From Alphaproteobacteria bacterium (GTDB lineage Bacteria > Pseudomonadota > Alphaproteobacteria > Micropepsales > Micropepsaceae): DNA of 25,629 nucleotides. Each line of letters opens with the position of its first letter. Positions within the stretch are counted from its first letter, which is position 1. The notes below the pieces were generated by a model. That model was not told where the DNA came from. It was given only the letters and a program-made list of their open reading frames with translations, and made no database searches. Shown here in pieces: positions 7,023 to 17,605 of the stretch. The DNA lies in assembly GCA_003451645.1 (NCBI GenBank), contig DMER01000118.1, positions 482 to 26,110 of the forward strand, given 5' to 3'. A program made the translations under genes and the position numbers.

Positions 7023-9164
7023 ATGACCAAAATCCTCATCGACGGCCATGAACACGATCTGCCTGGCGAGCTGACCATGCTTCAGGCTTGCGAGGCTGCG
7101 GGGGCCGAGATCCCGCGCTTCTGCTATCATGAGCGTCTGTCGATCGCGGGCAATTGCCGCATGTGCCTGATCGAGGTGCGCATGGGCGGCAAGCCGGGGC
7201 CCAAGCCCGTCGCGTCCTGCGCCCAGCAGCTGAAGGATTTGCCGCCCGTCAAGGAAGGCCAGCCATTGCATGAGCTCATCACCAACAGTGTGACCGTGAA
7301 AAAGGCACGCGAAGGCGTGATGGAGTTTCTGCTCATCAACCACCCGCTCGATTGCCCGATTTGCGATCAGGGCGGCGAGTGCGATTTGCAGGATCAGGCG
7401 ATGGCCTATGGCCATGCCAAGTTCAACCGCTTCGAAGAGAACAAGCGTGCGGTCACCGACAAGAATATGGGGCCGCTGGTCAACACGATCATGACGCGCT
7501 GCATCCACTGCACGCGCTGTGTGCGCTTTGCGGCCGAGGTTGCGGGCGTCGATGAAATCGGCGCCACGGGCCGCGGCGAGGATATGGAGATCACGACCTA
7601 TCTTGAGCGCGCGGTCACCTCCGAAATGTCGGGCAATGTGATCGATTTGTGCCCGGTGGGCGCGCTTACCTCCAAGCCCTACAAATTCAACGCGCGGCCC
7701 TGGGAGCTGACCAAGACAGAATCTGTGGACGTCATGGATGCGGTGGGCTCGGCCATCCGCGTTGACGCGCGCGGGCCGGAGGTCATGCGTATTCTTCCGC
7801 GCACGAATGAAGATGTGAACGAGGAATGGATTTCCGACAAGACGCGCTTCGCCTGCGACGGCCTAAGGCGGCAGCGCCTCGACCGGCCTTATGTGCGCCG
7901 GGACGGCAAGCTGCAACCGGCCACATGGGCTGAGGCCTTTGCGGCGATTGCTGTCCGGGTAAAGGCCACGACCGGCGCGCGCATCGGGGCGCTTGCGGGC
8001 GATCTGTGCGCTGCCGAAGAGATCAAGGCGCTGAAAGATTTGATGCAGGCGCTGAAGTCCCCGCACATGGATTGCCGTCAGGATGGCAGCCTTCTGGGGA
8101 CGGACAGCCAAGGCAACCGCCAGGCGCGCCAGTCCTATCTGTTCAACACAAACATTGCCGGGATCGAGCAGGCGGATGCGATCCTGCTGATCGGGACCAA
8201 TCCCCGGTGGGAGGCGCCGCTGATCAACGCGCGCATCCGCAAGACCTGGCTGCGCAACCCAGTGCGGATTTTCCGGATCGGCCCGGCACATGACCTCACC
8301 TATCCGGTGGACGAGTTGGGTGCTAACCCGCAAATCTTGAGCGAGATCGCACAAGGCCATCATGCCGTCTTTCAAACATTGAAGGACGCAAAGCACCCCA
8401 TGCTCATCGTGGGCCCGCAAGCCTATGCGCGAGCCGATGGGGCGGCCATCCTTGCGCTGTCTGCCCAGATCGCGCGGGAGACGGGGATGATCGGACCGGA
8501 AGGGCAGTGGAACGGCTTCAATGTTTTGCACACCGCTGCAGCGCGCGTTGGCGCACTCGATCTGGGCTTCCTGCCTGGACCCGGTGGCCGCACCACACAT
8601 GGGATGATCGAGGCCGCACGGTCGGGCGAGCTGGATGTGCTTTATCTTCTGGGTACGGATGAGCTGCCGTCTTATGATCTGGGCCAAGCCTTTGTGATCT
8701 ATCAGGGCCATCATGGCGACCGCGCAGCCCACCGCGCGGATGTGATCTTGCCGGGGGCAGCCTATACGGAAAAGAACGGCACCTATGTAAACACGGAAGG
8801 CCGTGTGCAGCTTGGCCGCCGCGCGATATTCCCGCCAGGCGATGCGCGGGAGGATTGGACCATCCTGCGCGCATTGTCGGAGCATCTTGGGGCGGTGCTG
8901 CAATACGACACGCTCGAGCAGCTGCGCGCCGCGATGCTCCAGGATGCGCCGCACATCGCGCATAAGGACTTGGCGCCGGCAAATCCTGGCGCCGATCCCA
9001 CCATCTGGACCCGGATCGGCGAGGAGGGGGCGATTGATGGCACGCCGCTGAAGGCCGCCATTCACGATTTCTATCTCACCAACGCGATTGCCCGCGCCAG
9101 CCAAACCATGGCCGAGTGCTCCCGCACCTATGGCCGCGGCGGCATGACCATGGCCGCCGAATGA
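7023..9164 (+). CDS. nuoG: NADH-quinone oxidoreductase subunit G
   Basis: The 713-residue 75-kDa subunit carries three iron-sulfur clusters. An N-terminal ferredoxin domain binds 2Fe-2S N1b through Cys34, Cys45, Cys48 and Cys66. A His-plus-three-Cys 4Fe-4S site (N5) is formed by His107, Cys111, Cys114 and Cys120 in [15 protein letters not shown] third site (N4) uses Cys160, Cys163, Cys166 and Cys210, in [11 protein letters not shown] and [12 protein letters not shown]. The remaining 490 residues are a molybdopterin-oxidoreductase-like domain that in complex I has lost its cofactor. I see no extra CxxCxxxC motif for the optional N7 cluster. The start is 4 nt after the nuoF stop. Confidence 0.98.
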   Translation: MTKILIDGHEHDLPGELTMLQACEAAGAEIPRFCYHERLSIAGNCRMCLIEVRMGGKPGPKPVASCAQQLKDLPPVKEGQPLHELITNSVTVKKAREGVMEFLLINHPLDCPICDQGGECDLQDQAMAYGHAKFNRFEENKRAVTDKNMGPLVNTIMTRCIHCTRCVRFAAEVAGVDEIGATGRGEDMEITTYLERAVTSEMSGNVIDLCPVGALTSKPYKFNARPWELTKTESVDVMDAVGSAIRVDARGPEVMRILPRTNEDVNEEWISDKTRFACDGLRRQRLDRPYVRRDGKLQPATWAEAFAAIAVRVKATTGARIGALAGDLCAAEEIKALKDLMQALKSPHMDCRQDGSLLGTDSQGNRQARQSYLFNTNIAGIEQADAILLIGTNPRWEAPLINARIRKTWLRNPVRIFRIGPAHDLTYPVDELGANPQILSEIAQGHHAVFQTLKDAKHPMLIVGPQAYARADGAAILALSAQIARETGMIGPEGQWNGFNVLHTAAARVGALDLGFLPGPGGRTTHGMIEAARSGELDVLYLLGTDELPSYDLGQAFVIYQGHHGDRAAHRADVILPGAAYTEKNGTYVNTEGRVQLGRRAIFPPGDAREDWTILRALSEHLGAVLQYDTLEQLRAAMLQDAPHIAHKDLAPANPGADPTIWTRIGEEGAIDGTPLKAAIHDFYLTNAIARASQTMAECSRTYGRGGMTMAAE

Positions 9165-9180
9165 GGAGCCCAGCGACATC

Positions 9181-10218
9181 ATGATCCTCATCGATTTTTT
9201 CTCCTGGCTGGGCCTGCCTTATGAGGTGTCGTGGACCATTGGCACCGCGGCCATGATCCTGGCGCTCGTCGTCGGGTTGCTGCTGACCTGCGCATTCATT
9301 CTATTGCTGGACCGCAAAGTCTGGGCATCCGTTGCTTTGCGCAAAGGCCCCAATGTGGTGGGACCCTTTGGTCTGCTGCAGTCCTTTGCGGATTTCATCA
9401 AATTCGTGGCGAAGGAAGTGATCATCCCGGCAGGGGCCAACAAGGTGATCTTCGCACTTGCGCCGCTGATCTCGTTTGTGCTCGCGGCGATTGCCTGGGC
9501 CGTGATCCCGGTTGCGGAGGGCTGGGTTGTTTCCGACATCAATGTCGGCATTCTTTATTTGTTCGCGATCTCTTCCCTGGGCGTCTATGGCATCATTATG
9601 GGTGGATGGGCGTCGAATTCGAAATACCCGTTTCTGGGGTCGCTGCGCTCGGCCGCACAAATGGTCTCCTACGAGGTGTCGATCGGGTTCGTGCTGATCA
9701 CGGTCCTGCTGACGGCCGGCACCTTGAACCTCAGCAAGATCGTCGAGGCGCAAGCGCAAGGCTGGTTCCTGGTGAGCCACCTGTTTCCCATGGCAGTGGT
9801 CTTTTTCATCTCAGCTTTGGCTGAGACCAACCGGCCGCCCTTTGACCTGCCGGAAGCGGAGTCCGAACTCGTGGCGGGCTATCAGGTGGAGTATTCCTCA
9901 ACCTGGTACCTGCTGTTCATGGTGGGCGAATACCTCAACATCATGTTGATGTGCGCGATGGTGACCATCCTGTTCCTGGGTGGATGGCTGCCGCCATTGG
10001 ACATCGCACCTTTCAATTGGGTCCATGGTTTCTTCTGGTTCTTCATCAAGCTGTGGGCGGTATTCTTCTTGTTTGCGATGACCAAGGCCTTTGTGCCCAG
10101 GTACCGCTATGATCAGCTGATGCGGATCGGCTGGAAGCTGTTTCTGCCCTTCTCGCTGGTGTGGGTGGTCTTGACCGCCGCCTACATGCTGGCGACCCAA
10201 CAACCTGCTGCCGGATAG
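9181..10218 (+). CDS. nuoH: NADH-quinone oxidoreductase subunit H
   Basis: The 345-residue multi-pass subunit sits under the quinone channel and links the peripheral and membrane arms. About eight hydrophobic segments are visible. The conserved acidic loop [20 protein letters not shown] spans residues 214-233 and [19 protein letters not shown] lies near 44-62, both hallmarks of the family. The ATG at 9181 follows nuoG by 16 nt. GAGGAG overlaps the nuoG stop about 12 nt upstream, which is rather far. nuoI starts 6 nt after the stop. Confidence 0.98.
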   Translation: MILIDFFSWLGLPYEVSWTIGTAAMILALVVGLLLTCAFILLLDRKVWASVALRKGPNVVGPFGLLQSFADFIKFVAKEVIIPAGANKVIFALAPLISFVLAAIAWAVIPVAEGWVVSDINVGILYLFAISSLGVYGIIMGGWASNSKYPFLGSLRSAAQMVSYEVSIGFVLITVLLTAGTLNLSKIVEAQAQGWFLVSHLFPMAVVFFISALAETNRPPFDLPEAESELVAGYQVEYSSTWYLLFMVGEYLNIMLMCAMVTILFLGGWLPPLDIAPFNWVHGFFWFFIKLWAVFFLFAMTKAFVPRYRYDQLMRIGWKLFLPFSLVWVVLTAAYMLATQQPAAG

Positions 10219-10224
10219 TGTGAC

Positions 10225-10704
10225 ATGATCCAATGGCTGCGCGGCTTTTTCCTGATCGACATTTTGTCCGGATTTTTCTTGGCAAGCCGTTATCTGTTCA
10301 AGGCCAAGCACACGGTGAACTATCCCTTTGAGAAGGGACCATTAAGCCCGCGCTTCCGCGGAGAGCATGCGTTGCGCCGCTATGCCAATGGCGAGGAGCG
10401 CTGCATCGCGTGCAAGCTGTGTGAGGCAATTTGTCCCGCCCAGGCGATTACCATCGAGGCGGAGCCGCGTGAAGACGGATCGCGCCGGACCACGCGCTAT
10501 GACATTGACATGGTGAAGTGCATTTATTGCGGCTTTTGCCAGGAAGCATGCCCGGTCGATGCCATTGTCGAGGGACCCAATTTCGAATTTGCCACCGAGA
10601 CCCGCGAGGAGTTGCTCTACAACAAGGAAAAGTTGTTGGCGAATGGTGACCGCTGGGAAAGGGAAATCGCAAAAAATCTGGAGTTGGACGCTCCGTACCG
10701 CTAA
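10225..10704 (+). CDS. nuoI: NADH-quinone oxidoreductase subunit I
   Basis: The 159-residue ferredoxin-like subunit carries two 4Fe-4S clusters (N6a, N6b) between NuoG and NuoB. The binding motifs are Cys60, 63, 66, 70 ([12 protein letters not shown]) and Cys99, 102, 105, 109 ([12 protein letters not shown]). An amphipathic N-terminal helix ([18 protein letters not shown]) anchors it at the membrane. The C-terminal [17 protein letters not shown] is family-typical. The ATG at 10225 lies 6 nt after nuoH. Unlike other junctions, it is followed by a 108-nt gap before nuoJ. Confidence 0.98.
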   Translation: MIQWLRGFFLIDILSGFFLASRYLFKAKHTVNYPFEKGPLSPRFRGEHALRRYANGEERCIACKLCEAICPAQAITIEAEPREDGSRRTTRYDIDMVKCIYCGFCQEACPVDAIVEGPNFEFATETREELLYNKEKLLANGDRWEREIAKNLELDAPYR

Positions 10705-10812
10705 GAGACTTCCATTCTTTGGCGCCCCGCGAGTCGTGTTCGCATACGACTGTGTCGGTGCCGCGCCTGGGCAGGCCTGCCTTAGGTGCTTTCCACTGGG
10801 ATTGAGCCTGCG
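10705..10812 (+). other. Structured 108-nt gap between nuoI and nuoJ
   Basis: This is the longest gap inside the nuo train. It contains a hairpin AGTCGT/ACGACT at 10732-10751 (8-nt loop) and a perfect 12-nt palindrome GGCAGGCCTGCC at 10770-10781. No T-tract follows, so a terminator is unlikely. An mRNA-processing or stabilising element, or leftover sequence from a lost gene, are possible readings. Confidence 0.4.
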
Positions 10813-11418
10813 ATGCTAATGGCCTTGGCCTTTTATCTGTTTGCGGCCGTGCTGACCGTTGCGGCAGTGATGGTCATTGCCGCGCGCAATCCGGTCCATT
10901 CGGTCTTGTTCCTGATTCTGGCCTTTTTTAATGCCGCTGGGCTCTTTGTCCTTCTGGGGGCCGAGTTTTTGGCCATGACGCTCGTGATCGTGTATGTCGG
11001 CGCGGTCGCGGTCCTCTTCCTGTTTGTGGTGATGATGCTCGACATCGATTTCACCGAGTTGCGCGAGGGCTTCTTGAACTACGCCCCCATCGGCGGCCTC
11101 ATTGGTGGCGTCCTGTTGATCGAACTGGTGCTGTTCCTCGGCGGGATGATGGTCGCGCCCGCAAGCAGCGCGCCGCGCGCCAGCCCAGTTCGCGAAGGCG
11201 TGTCCAATACGCAAGCCCTGGGCGAGGTCATCTACACCCAGTACATCTTTGTGTTTCAGGCGGCGGGCATGATCCTGCTCATCGCCATGATTGGTGCCAT
11301 TGTGCTGACCTTGCGCGAACGCACCGGTGTGCGCCGTCAGAATGTGGCCGCCCAGGTTGGGCGCACGCGGGCACAAGCGGTCGAGAATGTGGACATCAAG
11401 CCCGGGGCGGGGATCTAA
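10813..11418 (+). CDS. nuoJ: NADH-quinone oxidoreductase subunit J
   Basis: The 201-residue membrane-arm subunit sits next to NuoK and NuoA. Five hydrophobic segments are visible. The third, with FLAMTLVIVYVGAVAVLFLFVV, is the family signature containing the pi-bulge helix that gates proton transfer. The ATG at 10813 (MLMALAFYLF) was chosen because the first membrane segment begins there. A TTG at 10786 would add nine polar residues. The ribosome binding site is weak (GGGA about 11 nt upstream). The C-terminal tail of about 35 residues (RTGVRRQNVAAQVGRTRA) is hydrophilic. nuoK starts 3 nt after the stop. Confidence 0.96.
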   Translation: MLMALAFYLFAAVLTVAAVMVIAARNPVHSVLFLILAFFNAAGLFVLLGAEFLAMTLVIVYVGAVAVLFLFVVMMLDIDFTELREGFLNYAPIGGLIGGVLLIELVLFLGGMMVAPASSAPRASPVREGVSNTQALGEVIYTQYIFVFQAAGMILLIAMIGAIVLTLRERTGVRRQNVAAQVGRTRAQAVENVDIKPGAGI

Positions 11419-11421
11419 GCC

Positions 11422-11730
11422 ATGATCATCGGGCTGGGCCATTATCTGACCGTTGCCGCGATCGTCTTTACGATCGGCGTGTTCGGCATCTTTTTGAACC
11501 GCAAGAATGTCATCATTATCTTGATGTCCATCGAGCTGATCCTGCTTGCCGTGAACATCAATCTGGTCGCGTTCTCCTCTTTTATGGGCGATCTGGCAGG
11601 CCAAGTGTTCGCGCTGTTCATTCTGACCGTTGCCGCCGCAGAGGCGGCGATCGGCTTGGCCATTCTGGTGGTCTATTTCCGCAACCGTGGGTCCATCGCG
11701 GTTGAAGATATCAACATGATGAAAGGCTAG
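11422..11730 (+). CDS. nuoK: NADH-quinone oxidoreductase subunit K
   Basis: The 102-residue three-helix subunit is related to MrpC antiporter subunits. The two conserved membrane glutamates needed for proton pumping are present as Glu38 (ILMSIELIL) and Glu74 ([12 protein letters not shown]). The length matches the family. It starts 3 nt after nuoJ. A 36-nt spacer separates it from nuoL. Confidence 0.98.
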   Translation: MIIGLGHYLTVAAIVFTIGVFGIFLNRKNVIIILMSIELILLAVNINLVAFSSFMGDLAGQVFALFILTVAAAEAAIGLAILVVYFRNRGSIAVEDINMMKG

Positions 11731-11766
11731 CCCTGTCCACCATGCGCCCGGAAAGAGTACTGGCCA

Positions 11767-13710
11767 ATGCTCTATGAATTGATCGTCTTCCTGCCGCTTG
11801 CGGGCGCGCTGATTGCGGGCCTGTTCGGCCGTGCTTTGGGCGAGCATGGGGCGGAGATCACGGCGACCTTGCTTCTTTGCATTGCGGCGGTGTTGTCGGC
11901 CTTTGCGTTCTATGATGTGGCGATCTTGGGCAACGCCAAGACGGTTGTCATCGCCAATTTCATCACCTCCGGCGACATGGTGGTGGATTGGAGCCTGCGC
12001 ATCGACACACTCACGGCCGTCATGCTGGTCGTTGTGAATGGCGTGTCGTCGCTCGTTCACATCTATTCGATTGGCTACATGCACGAAGATGAAGCCCGCC
12101 CGCGCTTCTTCGCCTATTTGTCGCTGTTCACCTTCGCGATGCTGATGCTGGTGACGTCGGACAATTTCGTGCAGATGTTTTTTGGCTGGGAAGGGGTGGG
12201 GCTCGCCTCCTACCTCTTGATCGGATTCTGGTTCAAGAAGCCCAGCGCCAACGCCGCCGCGATGAAAGCCTTCATCGTCAACAGGGTCGGCGATTTCGGC
12301 TTCGCGCTCGGCATTTTTGGCGTGTTCTTCTTGTTTGGGTCGCTGGAATTCAAAACAGTCTTTGACGCGGCGCAGGCCAAATCAGGCGCGGTCTTCACCT
12401 TCGCAGGGTTCGAGCTTAACGCGCTAACGACCATTTGCCTGCTGCTGTTCATGGGCGCGTGTGGCAAGTCTGCGCAGTTCCTCCTGCACACCTGGCTTCC
12501 CGATGCGATGGAAGGGCCGACCCCTGTTTCTGCCTTGATCCACGCGGCCACCATGGTGACGGCTGGAGTTTTCCTCGTTTGCCGCTGCTCGCCTATGTTT
12601 GAGTATGCGCCGGATGCCCTTGCAGTCGTTACCATCGTCGGCGCCACCACAGCCTTTTTTGCGGCAACGGTCGGGTTGTTCCAGAACGACATCAAGCGCG
12701 TGATTGCCTATTCGACCTGCTCCCAATTGGGTTACATGTTCTTTGCTGCCGGCGTGTCGGCCTATGAGGCCGCGATGTTCCACCTCTTCACCCACGCCTT
12801 CTTCAAGGCGCTGCTGTTCCTGGGCGCGGGTTCAGTCATTCATGCGCTGCATCACGAACAAGACATGCGCCAGATGGGCGCCATCTGGCGCAAGGTGCCT
12901 CTGACCTGGGGCCTGATGTTGATCGGGACCTTGGCGCTGACAGGTTTCCCAGGCCTATCCGGCTATTTTTCCAAGGATGCAATTATCGAAAGCGCCTATG
13001 CCGCACAAAGCCAGGTTGGCACCTATGCCTTTGTCTTGAGCGTGGCCGCCGCCGCGATGACATCGTTTTACTCCTGGCGCTTGGCATTCATGACCTTTCA
13101 TGGGCCCAGACGCGGCGATCCCCACGTTCTGGACGAGGCGCATGAGAGTCCGTGGGTCATGGTAGGGCCGCTTGTTCTGTTGGCCATCGGCGCGGTTGCA
13201 GCAGGCGTGGTTTTTGCCGAGTACTTCATCGGCCATCACCGGGCAGACTTTTGGCGCGGCGCGATTTTTGTCTCGGATGCGCATAAGGCGCTTCTCGATG
13301 AAATCCACGAAGTGCCCAAGTGGGTCAAATATGCGCCGCTCGTTGCCATGGTGATAGGGTTGGGCTTTGCCTATTACTTCTACATCGTCAATCCAGCACT
13401 GTCCGCGCGTATGGCCGCTCGCCAGGGCCCGCTCTATCAGTTCCTCTATAACAAGTGGTACTTTGACGAACTTTATGACGCGATCTTTGTGCGTCCGGCA
13501 AAATGGCTTGGCCGCTTGTTCTGGAAGGGTGGTGACGGCTGGCTGATCGACGGGTTTGGTCCCAATGGGATCGCAGCGCGCGTGCTCGACACGACTGCGC
13601 AGGCTGTCCGTCTACAGAGCGGTTACGTCTATTGGTACGCTTTCGTCATGCTGATCGGCGTCACGGTGGCAATTAGCTACCTTCTCACAGTTTCGCCGGG
13701 GGCGCCGTAA
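11767..13710 (+). CDS. nuoL: NADH-quinone oxidoreductase subunit L
   Basis: The 647-residue antiporter-like subunit is the distal proton pump of the membrane arm. Key features are Glu142 in [18 protein letters not shown], Lys234 in [19 protein letters not shown], and the [20 protein letters not shown] segment starting at 241, whose broken helix lines the proton half-channel. The C-terminal third contains the long lateral helix region and a last transmembrane helix, which explains the length compared with NuoM and NuoN. The ATG at 11767 has a GGAAAGAG-like site about 10 nt upstream. nuoM starts 3 nt after the stop. Confidence 0.98.
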   Translation: MLYELIVFLPLAGALIAGLFGRALGEHGAEITATLLLCIAAVLSAFAFYDVAILGNAKTVVIANFITSGDMVVDWSLRIDTLTAVMLVVVNGVSSLVHIYSIGYMHEDEARPRFFAYLSLFTFAMLMLVTSDNFVQMFFGWEGVGLASYLLIGFWFKKPSANAAAMKAFIVNRVGDFGFALGIFGVFFLFGSLEFKTVFDAAQAKSGAVFTFAGFELNALTTICLLLFMGACGKSAQFLLHTWLPDAMEGPTPVSALIHAATMVTAGVFLVCRCSPMFEYAPDALAVVTIVGATTAFFAATVGLFQNDIKRVIAYSTCSQLGYMFFAAGVSAYEAAMFHLFTHAFFKALLFLGAGSVIHALHHEQDMRQMGAIWRKVPLTWGLMLIGTLALTGFPGLSGYFSKDAIIESAYAAQSQVGTYAFVLSVAAAAMTSFYSWRLAFMTFHGPRRGDPHVLDEAHESPWVMVGPLVLLAIGAVAAGVVFAEYFIGHHRADFWRGAIFVSDAHKALLDEIHEVPKWVKYAPLVAMVIGLGFAYYFYIVNPALSARMAARQGPLYQFLYNKWYFDELYDAIFVRPAKWLGRLFWKGGDGWLIDGFGPNGIAARVLDTTAQAVRLQSGYVYWYAFVMLIGVTVAISYLLTVSPGAP

Positions 13711-13713
13711 GCC

Positions 13714-15396
13714 ATGGACGGTTGGCCCATCCTCTCAACACTGATTTTCTTGCCACTCGCGGGAGCTGCTCTTATCGCGCTGCTCAGCGGGCCGCATGCG
13801 GCCTCTAATGCACGCTGGATCGCGCTCTGGACGACGCTGGTGAACTTTGCCATCTCCCTCGTGCTGTGGTGGATGTTTGATCCGGCCAAGGCTGGCTTTC
13901 AGTTTGTAGAGACGGCCCCTTGGCTGGCCGAGACCATCCTTTACCGGGTGGGCGTGGACGGCATTTCGCTGCCCTTCATCCTTTTGACAACGTTCCTCCT
14001 GCCGCTCTGCATTCTGGCCAGTTGGGAGTCCATTGAGGAGCGGGTCGGCGAGTACATGATCGCTTTCCTGGTCCTGGAGACCCTCGTCATTGGGGTCTTT
14101 GCGGCTCTCGATCTGGTCCTCTTCTACCTGTTCTTTGAGGGCGGCTTGATCCCAATGTTCTTGATCATTGGGATTTGGGGTGGACCGCGCCGGGTCTATG
14201 CGGCGTTCAAGTTCTTCCTCTACACGCTTCTGGGGTCTCTGCTCATGCTGGTGGCCTTGATGGCCATGTATCTGCAGGCAGGCACGACCGACATTGTTGC
14301 CTTGTTGAAGCATGATTTCCCGCCGGAGATGCAGACCTGGCTGTGGCTGGCCTTCTTTGCCTCCTTTGCCGTGAAGCTACCTATGTGGCCGGTGCACACA
14401 TGGTTGCCGGACGCTCACGTCGAGGCGCCGACTGCAGGCTCGGTCATCCTGGCCGGCATCCTTTTGAAGCTCGGTGGTTATGGCTTTGTGCGGTTTTCTC
14501 TGCCGATGTTCCCCGATGCGTCCATCGATTTCGCGCCACTCATGTTCGCGCTGTCGGTGATTGCGATTGTCTACACATCGCTGGTCGCCCTCATGCAGGA
14601 GGACGTAAAGAAGCTGATCGCCTATTCCTCCGTTGCGCATATGGGGTTCGTGACGCTGGGCTTGTTCTCCTTGAACAGGCAAGGCGTTGACGGCGCTGTC
14701 ATGCAAATGATCAGCCACGGCTTCATCTCAGCAGCCCTCTTCTTGTGCGTCGGCGTCGTCTATGACCGGATGCACACACGTGAGATCAAGGCCTATGGCG
14801 GGCTTGCCAATCGCATGCCCATTTTTGCGGCGGTGTTCATGATTTTCACCATGGGCAATGTAGGTCTGCCGGGGACTTCGGGATTTGTTGGCGAGTTCCT
14901 CTCGCTGATGGGCGCGTTTCAGGCGAGCACGACCTTTGCCATCATCGCGACACTCGGGGTGATTTTGAGCGCTGCTTATGCCTTGTGGCTCTATGCGCGC
15001 GTGATTTTCGGGGAGCTCGACAAGCCCGCCCTTGCCGCAATCCCGGACATGAATGCGCGGGAGATTTCAATCCTCGCGCCGTTGATCCTCGCCACACTCG
15101 GCTTTGGCGTTTACCCCAAGCCCATCTTTGATCTAACTACGGTGTCAGTGGAGCAGGTTCTGGCGGATCACAAAGCCAATATTCAGGCCGAGCATGCGAG
15201 CCCGCCCACAATCAGGGCCGGTGCGCCGCTGACGATAGCACCGGCATCTGCCAAACCTCAGGGCAAAGATGGTCACGGTGCGGATGATCATGGCGCGAGT
15301 GACCACTCGGAGCCGGAGGCACCTGCAACCGCGCCTGTGCCTGCCCCTGCCCCAGAGATTCCGCCCGCAACTCCAGCGCCGCAGCCCACGCCATGA
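13714..15396 (+). CDS. nuoM: NADH-quinone oxidoreductase subunit M with Pro/Ala/His-rich tail
   Basis: The 560-residue antiporter-like proton pump of the membrane arm has conserved residues Glu142 ([12 protein letters not shown]) and Lys221 ([20 protein letters not shown]), plus [21 protein letters not shown] after it. The expected fold ends near residue 486. Beyond it is a hydrophilic tail of about 74 residues: a His/Asp-rich stretch ([15 protein letters not shown], from about 517) and then a Pro/Ala-rich stretch to the stop. Most NuoM proteins stop at about 490-510 residues. The ATG at 13714 lies 3 nt after nuoL. The stop overlaps the nuoN start by 4 nt, so the tail is a genuine in-frame extension rather than a missed stop. 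Confidence 0.97.
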   Translation: MDGWPILSTLIFLPLAGAALIALLSGPHAASNARWIALWTTLVNFAISLVLWWMFDPAKAGFQFVETAPWLAETILYRVGVDGISLPFILLTTFLLPLCILASWESIEERVGEYMIAFLVLETLVIGVFAALDLVLFYLFFEGGLIPMFLIIGIWGGPRRVYAAFKFFLYTLLGSLLMLVALMAMYLQAGTTDIVALLKHDFPPEMQTWLWLAFFASFAVKLPMWPVHTWLPDAHVEAPTAGSVILAGILLKLGGYGFVRFSLPMFPDASIDFAPLMFALSVIAIVYTSLVALMQEDVKKLIAYSSVAHMGFVTLGLFSLNRQGVDGAVMQMISHGFISAALFLCVGVVYDRMHTREIKAYGGLANRMPIFAAVFMIFTMGNVGLPGTSGFVGEFLSLMGAFQASTTFAIIATLGVILSAAYALWLYARVIFGELDKPALAAIPDMNAREISILAPLILATLGFGVYPKPIFDLTTVSVEQVLADHKANIQAEHASPPTIRAGAPLTIAPASAKPQGKDGHGADDHGASDHSEPEAPATAPVPAPAPEIPPATPAPQPTP

Positions 15397-16844
15397 CCTA
15401 TCAAACGCTTTTGGGCTATTTGCCCGCGATCATGCCCGAACTGGTGCTGGGCGGCGGGATCATGCTTGTCCTGCTCTATGGCGTATTCCGCGGCGAGCGC
15501 TCTTTGATCTCAACAGCGCTGTTGACCCTGCTCGTACTTTGCGTGGCCGCATACTATGTCGTATTGGGCGCCAGCGATGCGCGCGTGCTGGCCTTTGGGG
15601 GATCGGTAGTCATCGACCCCTTTGCCTCGTTCTTGAAGCTGCTCATTCTGGGTGCGTCGGCCGTTGCCATGATCATGGCACTTGAATTTCTGAAGCACGA
15701 GAAGCTTAACCGGTTCGAGTACCCCGTATTGATCGGTCTTTCGGCACTTGGCATGCTGATCATGGTCTCGGCCAATGATCTGATGGTGCTGTATGTTGGG
15801 CTCGAGATGCAGAGCTTGGCGCTCTATGTGCTGGCGGCATTCTCGCGCGACAATACGCGCTCGACGGAAGCAGGTTTGAAGTACTTCGTTCTTGGCGCGC
15901 TGTCGTCAGGCATGCTGCTCTACGGGATAAGCCTGATCTATGGCATGTCGGGGACTTTGAATTTTGACGTGCTGAAAGGCGTGATCGAAACGCAAGGCAT
16001 GTCGATCGGTTTGGTCATCGGCATGGTGTTTTTGGCCGCGGGGCTTGCATTCAAGATCTCCGCCGCTCCTTTCCACATGTGGACGCCAGACGTCTATGAG
16101 GGCGCACCAACCCCGGTCACCGCGTTCTTCGCTGCGGCGCCCAAAGTGGCGGCCATGGGCCTGTTCTTGCGGGTCTTGTTCGGCCCGTTTGAGGCGGCCG
16201 TCGCGCAGTGGCAGCAAATCATCATCGTTCTTTCAGTGGCCTCGATGACCTTGGGCGCCTTTGCCGCCATAGGTCAGTCAAACATCAAGCGTCTGATGGC
16301 GTATTCCTCTATCGGGCATGTGGGCTTTGCACTTCTAGGCTTTGTTGCGGGCGGCGAGGCGGGGGTCAAAGGTGTCCTGATCTACCTTGCAATCTATGTG
16401 GCGATGACACTTGGCGCCTTCATTTGCATTTTGGCGATGCGGCGCGAGGGGCGTCAGGTCGAAGAGATCGCGGACCTCTCCGGCCTGTCCACGACGCAGC
16501 CCGGCTTGGCCTTGGCCTTGCTGGTCCTGATGTTTTCGATGATCGGTATACCGCCTTTTGCCGGCTTCTGGGCGAAGTTCTATGTGTTCCTGCCGGTCGT
16601 GGAGCAGGGTTTGTATTGGCTGGCGGTCGTTGGCTTCCTCGCCAGCGTTGTGAGCGCGGTTTATTATCTCAAGATCTTGCGGGTGATCTATTTTGACGAT
16701 CCGGCCCCGCGCTTCACTGAGCCATCCTATCCGGGCAATGGTGTCCTGCTCGCCATGTCAGTCCTGTTCATCACCTTTTTCATCTTCTGGCCGGCGCCGC
16801 TGTTGAACGCGGCGGGGGTAGCCGCAAGCAGTCTGGTCAAATGA
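15393..16844 (+). CDS. nuoN: NADH-quinone oxidoreductase subunit N
   Basis: The 483-residue antiporter-like proton pump lies closest to NuoK. Conserved positions are Glu138 ([18 protein letters not shown]), Lys221 ([17 protein letters not shown]), the [19 protein letters not shown] segment starting at 228, and Lys251. About 13-14 hydrophobic segments are present and the length is typical. The ATG at 15393 overlaps the nuoM stop (ATGA) and its own stop overlaps birA in the same way. It completes the set of fourteen nuo genes. Confidence 0.98.
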   Translation: MTYQTLLGYLPAIMPELVLGGGIMLVLLYGVFRGERSLISTALLTLLVLCVAAYYVVLGASDARVLAFGGSVVIDPFASFLKLLILGASAVAMIMALEFLKHEKLNRFEYPVLIGLSALGMLIMVSANDLMVLYVGLEMQSLALYVLAAFSRDNTRSTEAGLKYFVLGALSSGMLLYGISLIYGMSGTLNFDVLKGVIETQGMSIGLVIGMVFLAAGLAFKISAAPFHMWTPDVYEGAPTPVTAFFAAAPKVAAMGLFLRVLFGPFEAAVAQWQQIIIVLSVASMTLGAFAAIGQSNIKRLMAYSSIGHVGFALLGFVAGGEAGVKGVLIYLAIYVAMTLGAFICILAMRREGRQVEEIADLSGLSTTQPGLALALLVLMFSMIGIPPFAGFWAKFYVFLPVVEQGLYWLAVVGFLASVVSAVYYLKILRVIYFDDPAPRFTEPSYPGNGVLLAMSVLFITFFIFWPAPLLNAAGVAASSLVK

Positions 16845-17605
16845 CCATCAGGCTGCCTCAGGGCTATGGTCTCATTACGTTCGACGAGATCGACAGCACC
16901 AATGAAGAGGCCAAGAGATTGGCGCATGCGGGCGAGCTAGGGCCTGTCTGGATCTTGGCCAAACGGCAAACGGCGGGACGGGGACGGCGCGGACGCAGCT
17001 GGGCGAGCCTTGAGGGCAATCTTCTGACCACCCTATTGATCCGCCCAGGGGTCTCTGCGGCGGAGGCTGGACGGCTATCCTTTGTTGCCGCCTTAAGTGT
17101 TTATGATCTGGCTGCCGCGTTGTGTCCCGATGCGAGCGTTGGCCTTAAATGGCCGAATGATATCCGCATCGCTGGCAAGAAATGCGCTGGGATCCTGCTC
17201 GAAGGGGAGGGCGGCGAGCGCGATGCCATGGGGTGGCTCGCTGTCGGCATTGGTGTGAACTTGAAGCACGCCCCGGAGAATACGCCTTATCCGGCGGCTG
17301 CACTCGCGGAGTATGGTGCAAGGGCCAACGCGGATGATTCTTTAGCGACATTGGCTCATGCTTGGGCACATTGGTATGGGTTGTGGCAATCGCAAGGGTT
17401 TAGACCCATCCGTGAAGCCTGGCTCTCGCGCGCCGACGGAGTAGGCAATCCGATTGTGGCTCAGTTGGGCGACACCACGCTCTTGGGCATTTTCACTGGG
17501 CTGGATGACCAAGGACGATTGATCTTGACCGCGCCGGACGCAACCACGCATGCCATCAGCGCTGGCGAAGTGTTCTTTGATGTCAGGGCAGCACTGGAGC
17601 GCTAA
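16841..17605 (+). CDS. birA: Biotin--[acetyl-CoA-carboxylase] ligase
   Basis: The 254-residue enzyme makes biotinyl-AMP and transfers biotin to carrier lysines of carboxylases. Catalytic-core motifs are DSTN (18-21), GRGRRGRSW (46-54, the adenylate loop), KWPND (103-107) with the following GKKCAGILLE, and GIGVN (136-140). There is no N-terminal winged helix-turn-helix, so it is a monofunctional ligase and not a repressor of biotin genes. The ATG at 16841 overlaps the nuoN stop by 4 nt, giving translational coupling to complex I. coaX begins directly after its stop. The order nuoN-birA-coaX-rnj recurs in many alphaproteobacteria. Confidence 0.95.
   Translation: MTIRLPQGYGLITFDEIDSTNEEAKRLAHAGELGPVWILAKRQTAGRGRRGRSWASLEGNLLTTLLIRPGVSAAEAGRLSFVAALSVYDLAAALCPDASVGLKWPNDIRIAGKKCAGILLEGEGGERDAMGWLAVGIGVNLKHAPENTPYPAAALAEYGARANADDSLATLAHAWAHWYGLWQSQGFRPIREAWLSRADGVGNPIVAQLGDTTLLGIFTGLDDQGRLILTAPDATTHAISAGEVFFDVRAALER

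Noticed and set aside
7863..9191. Antisense open frame of 442 codons over nuoG
   Set aside because: nuoG is fully supported by its motifs. The antisense frame is Arg/His/Gln-rich with no domain and arises from the high GC codon pattern.
10816..12084. Antisense open frame of 422 codons over nuoJ, nuoK and nuoL
   Set aside because: It reads as His/Asp/Gln-rich low complexity, the expected complement of hydrophobic membrane-protein codons.
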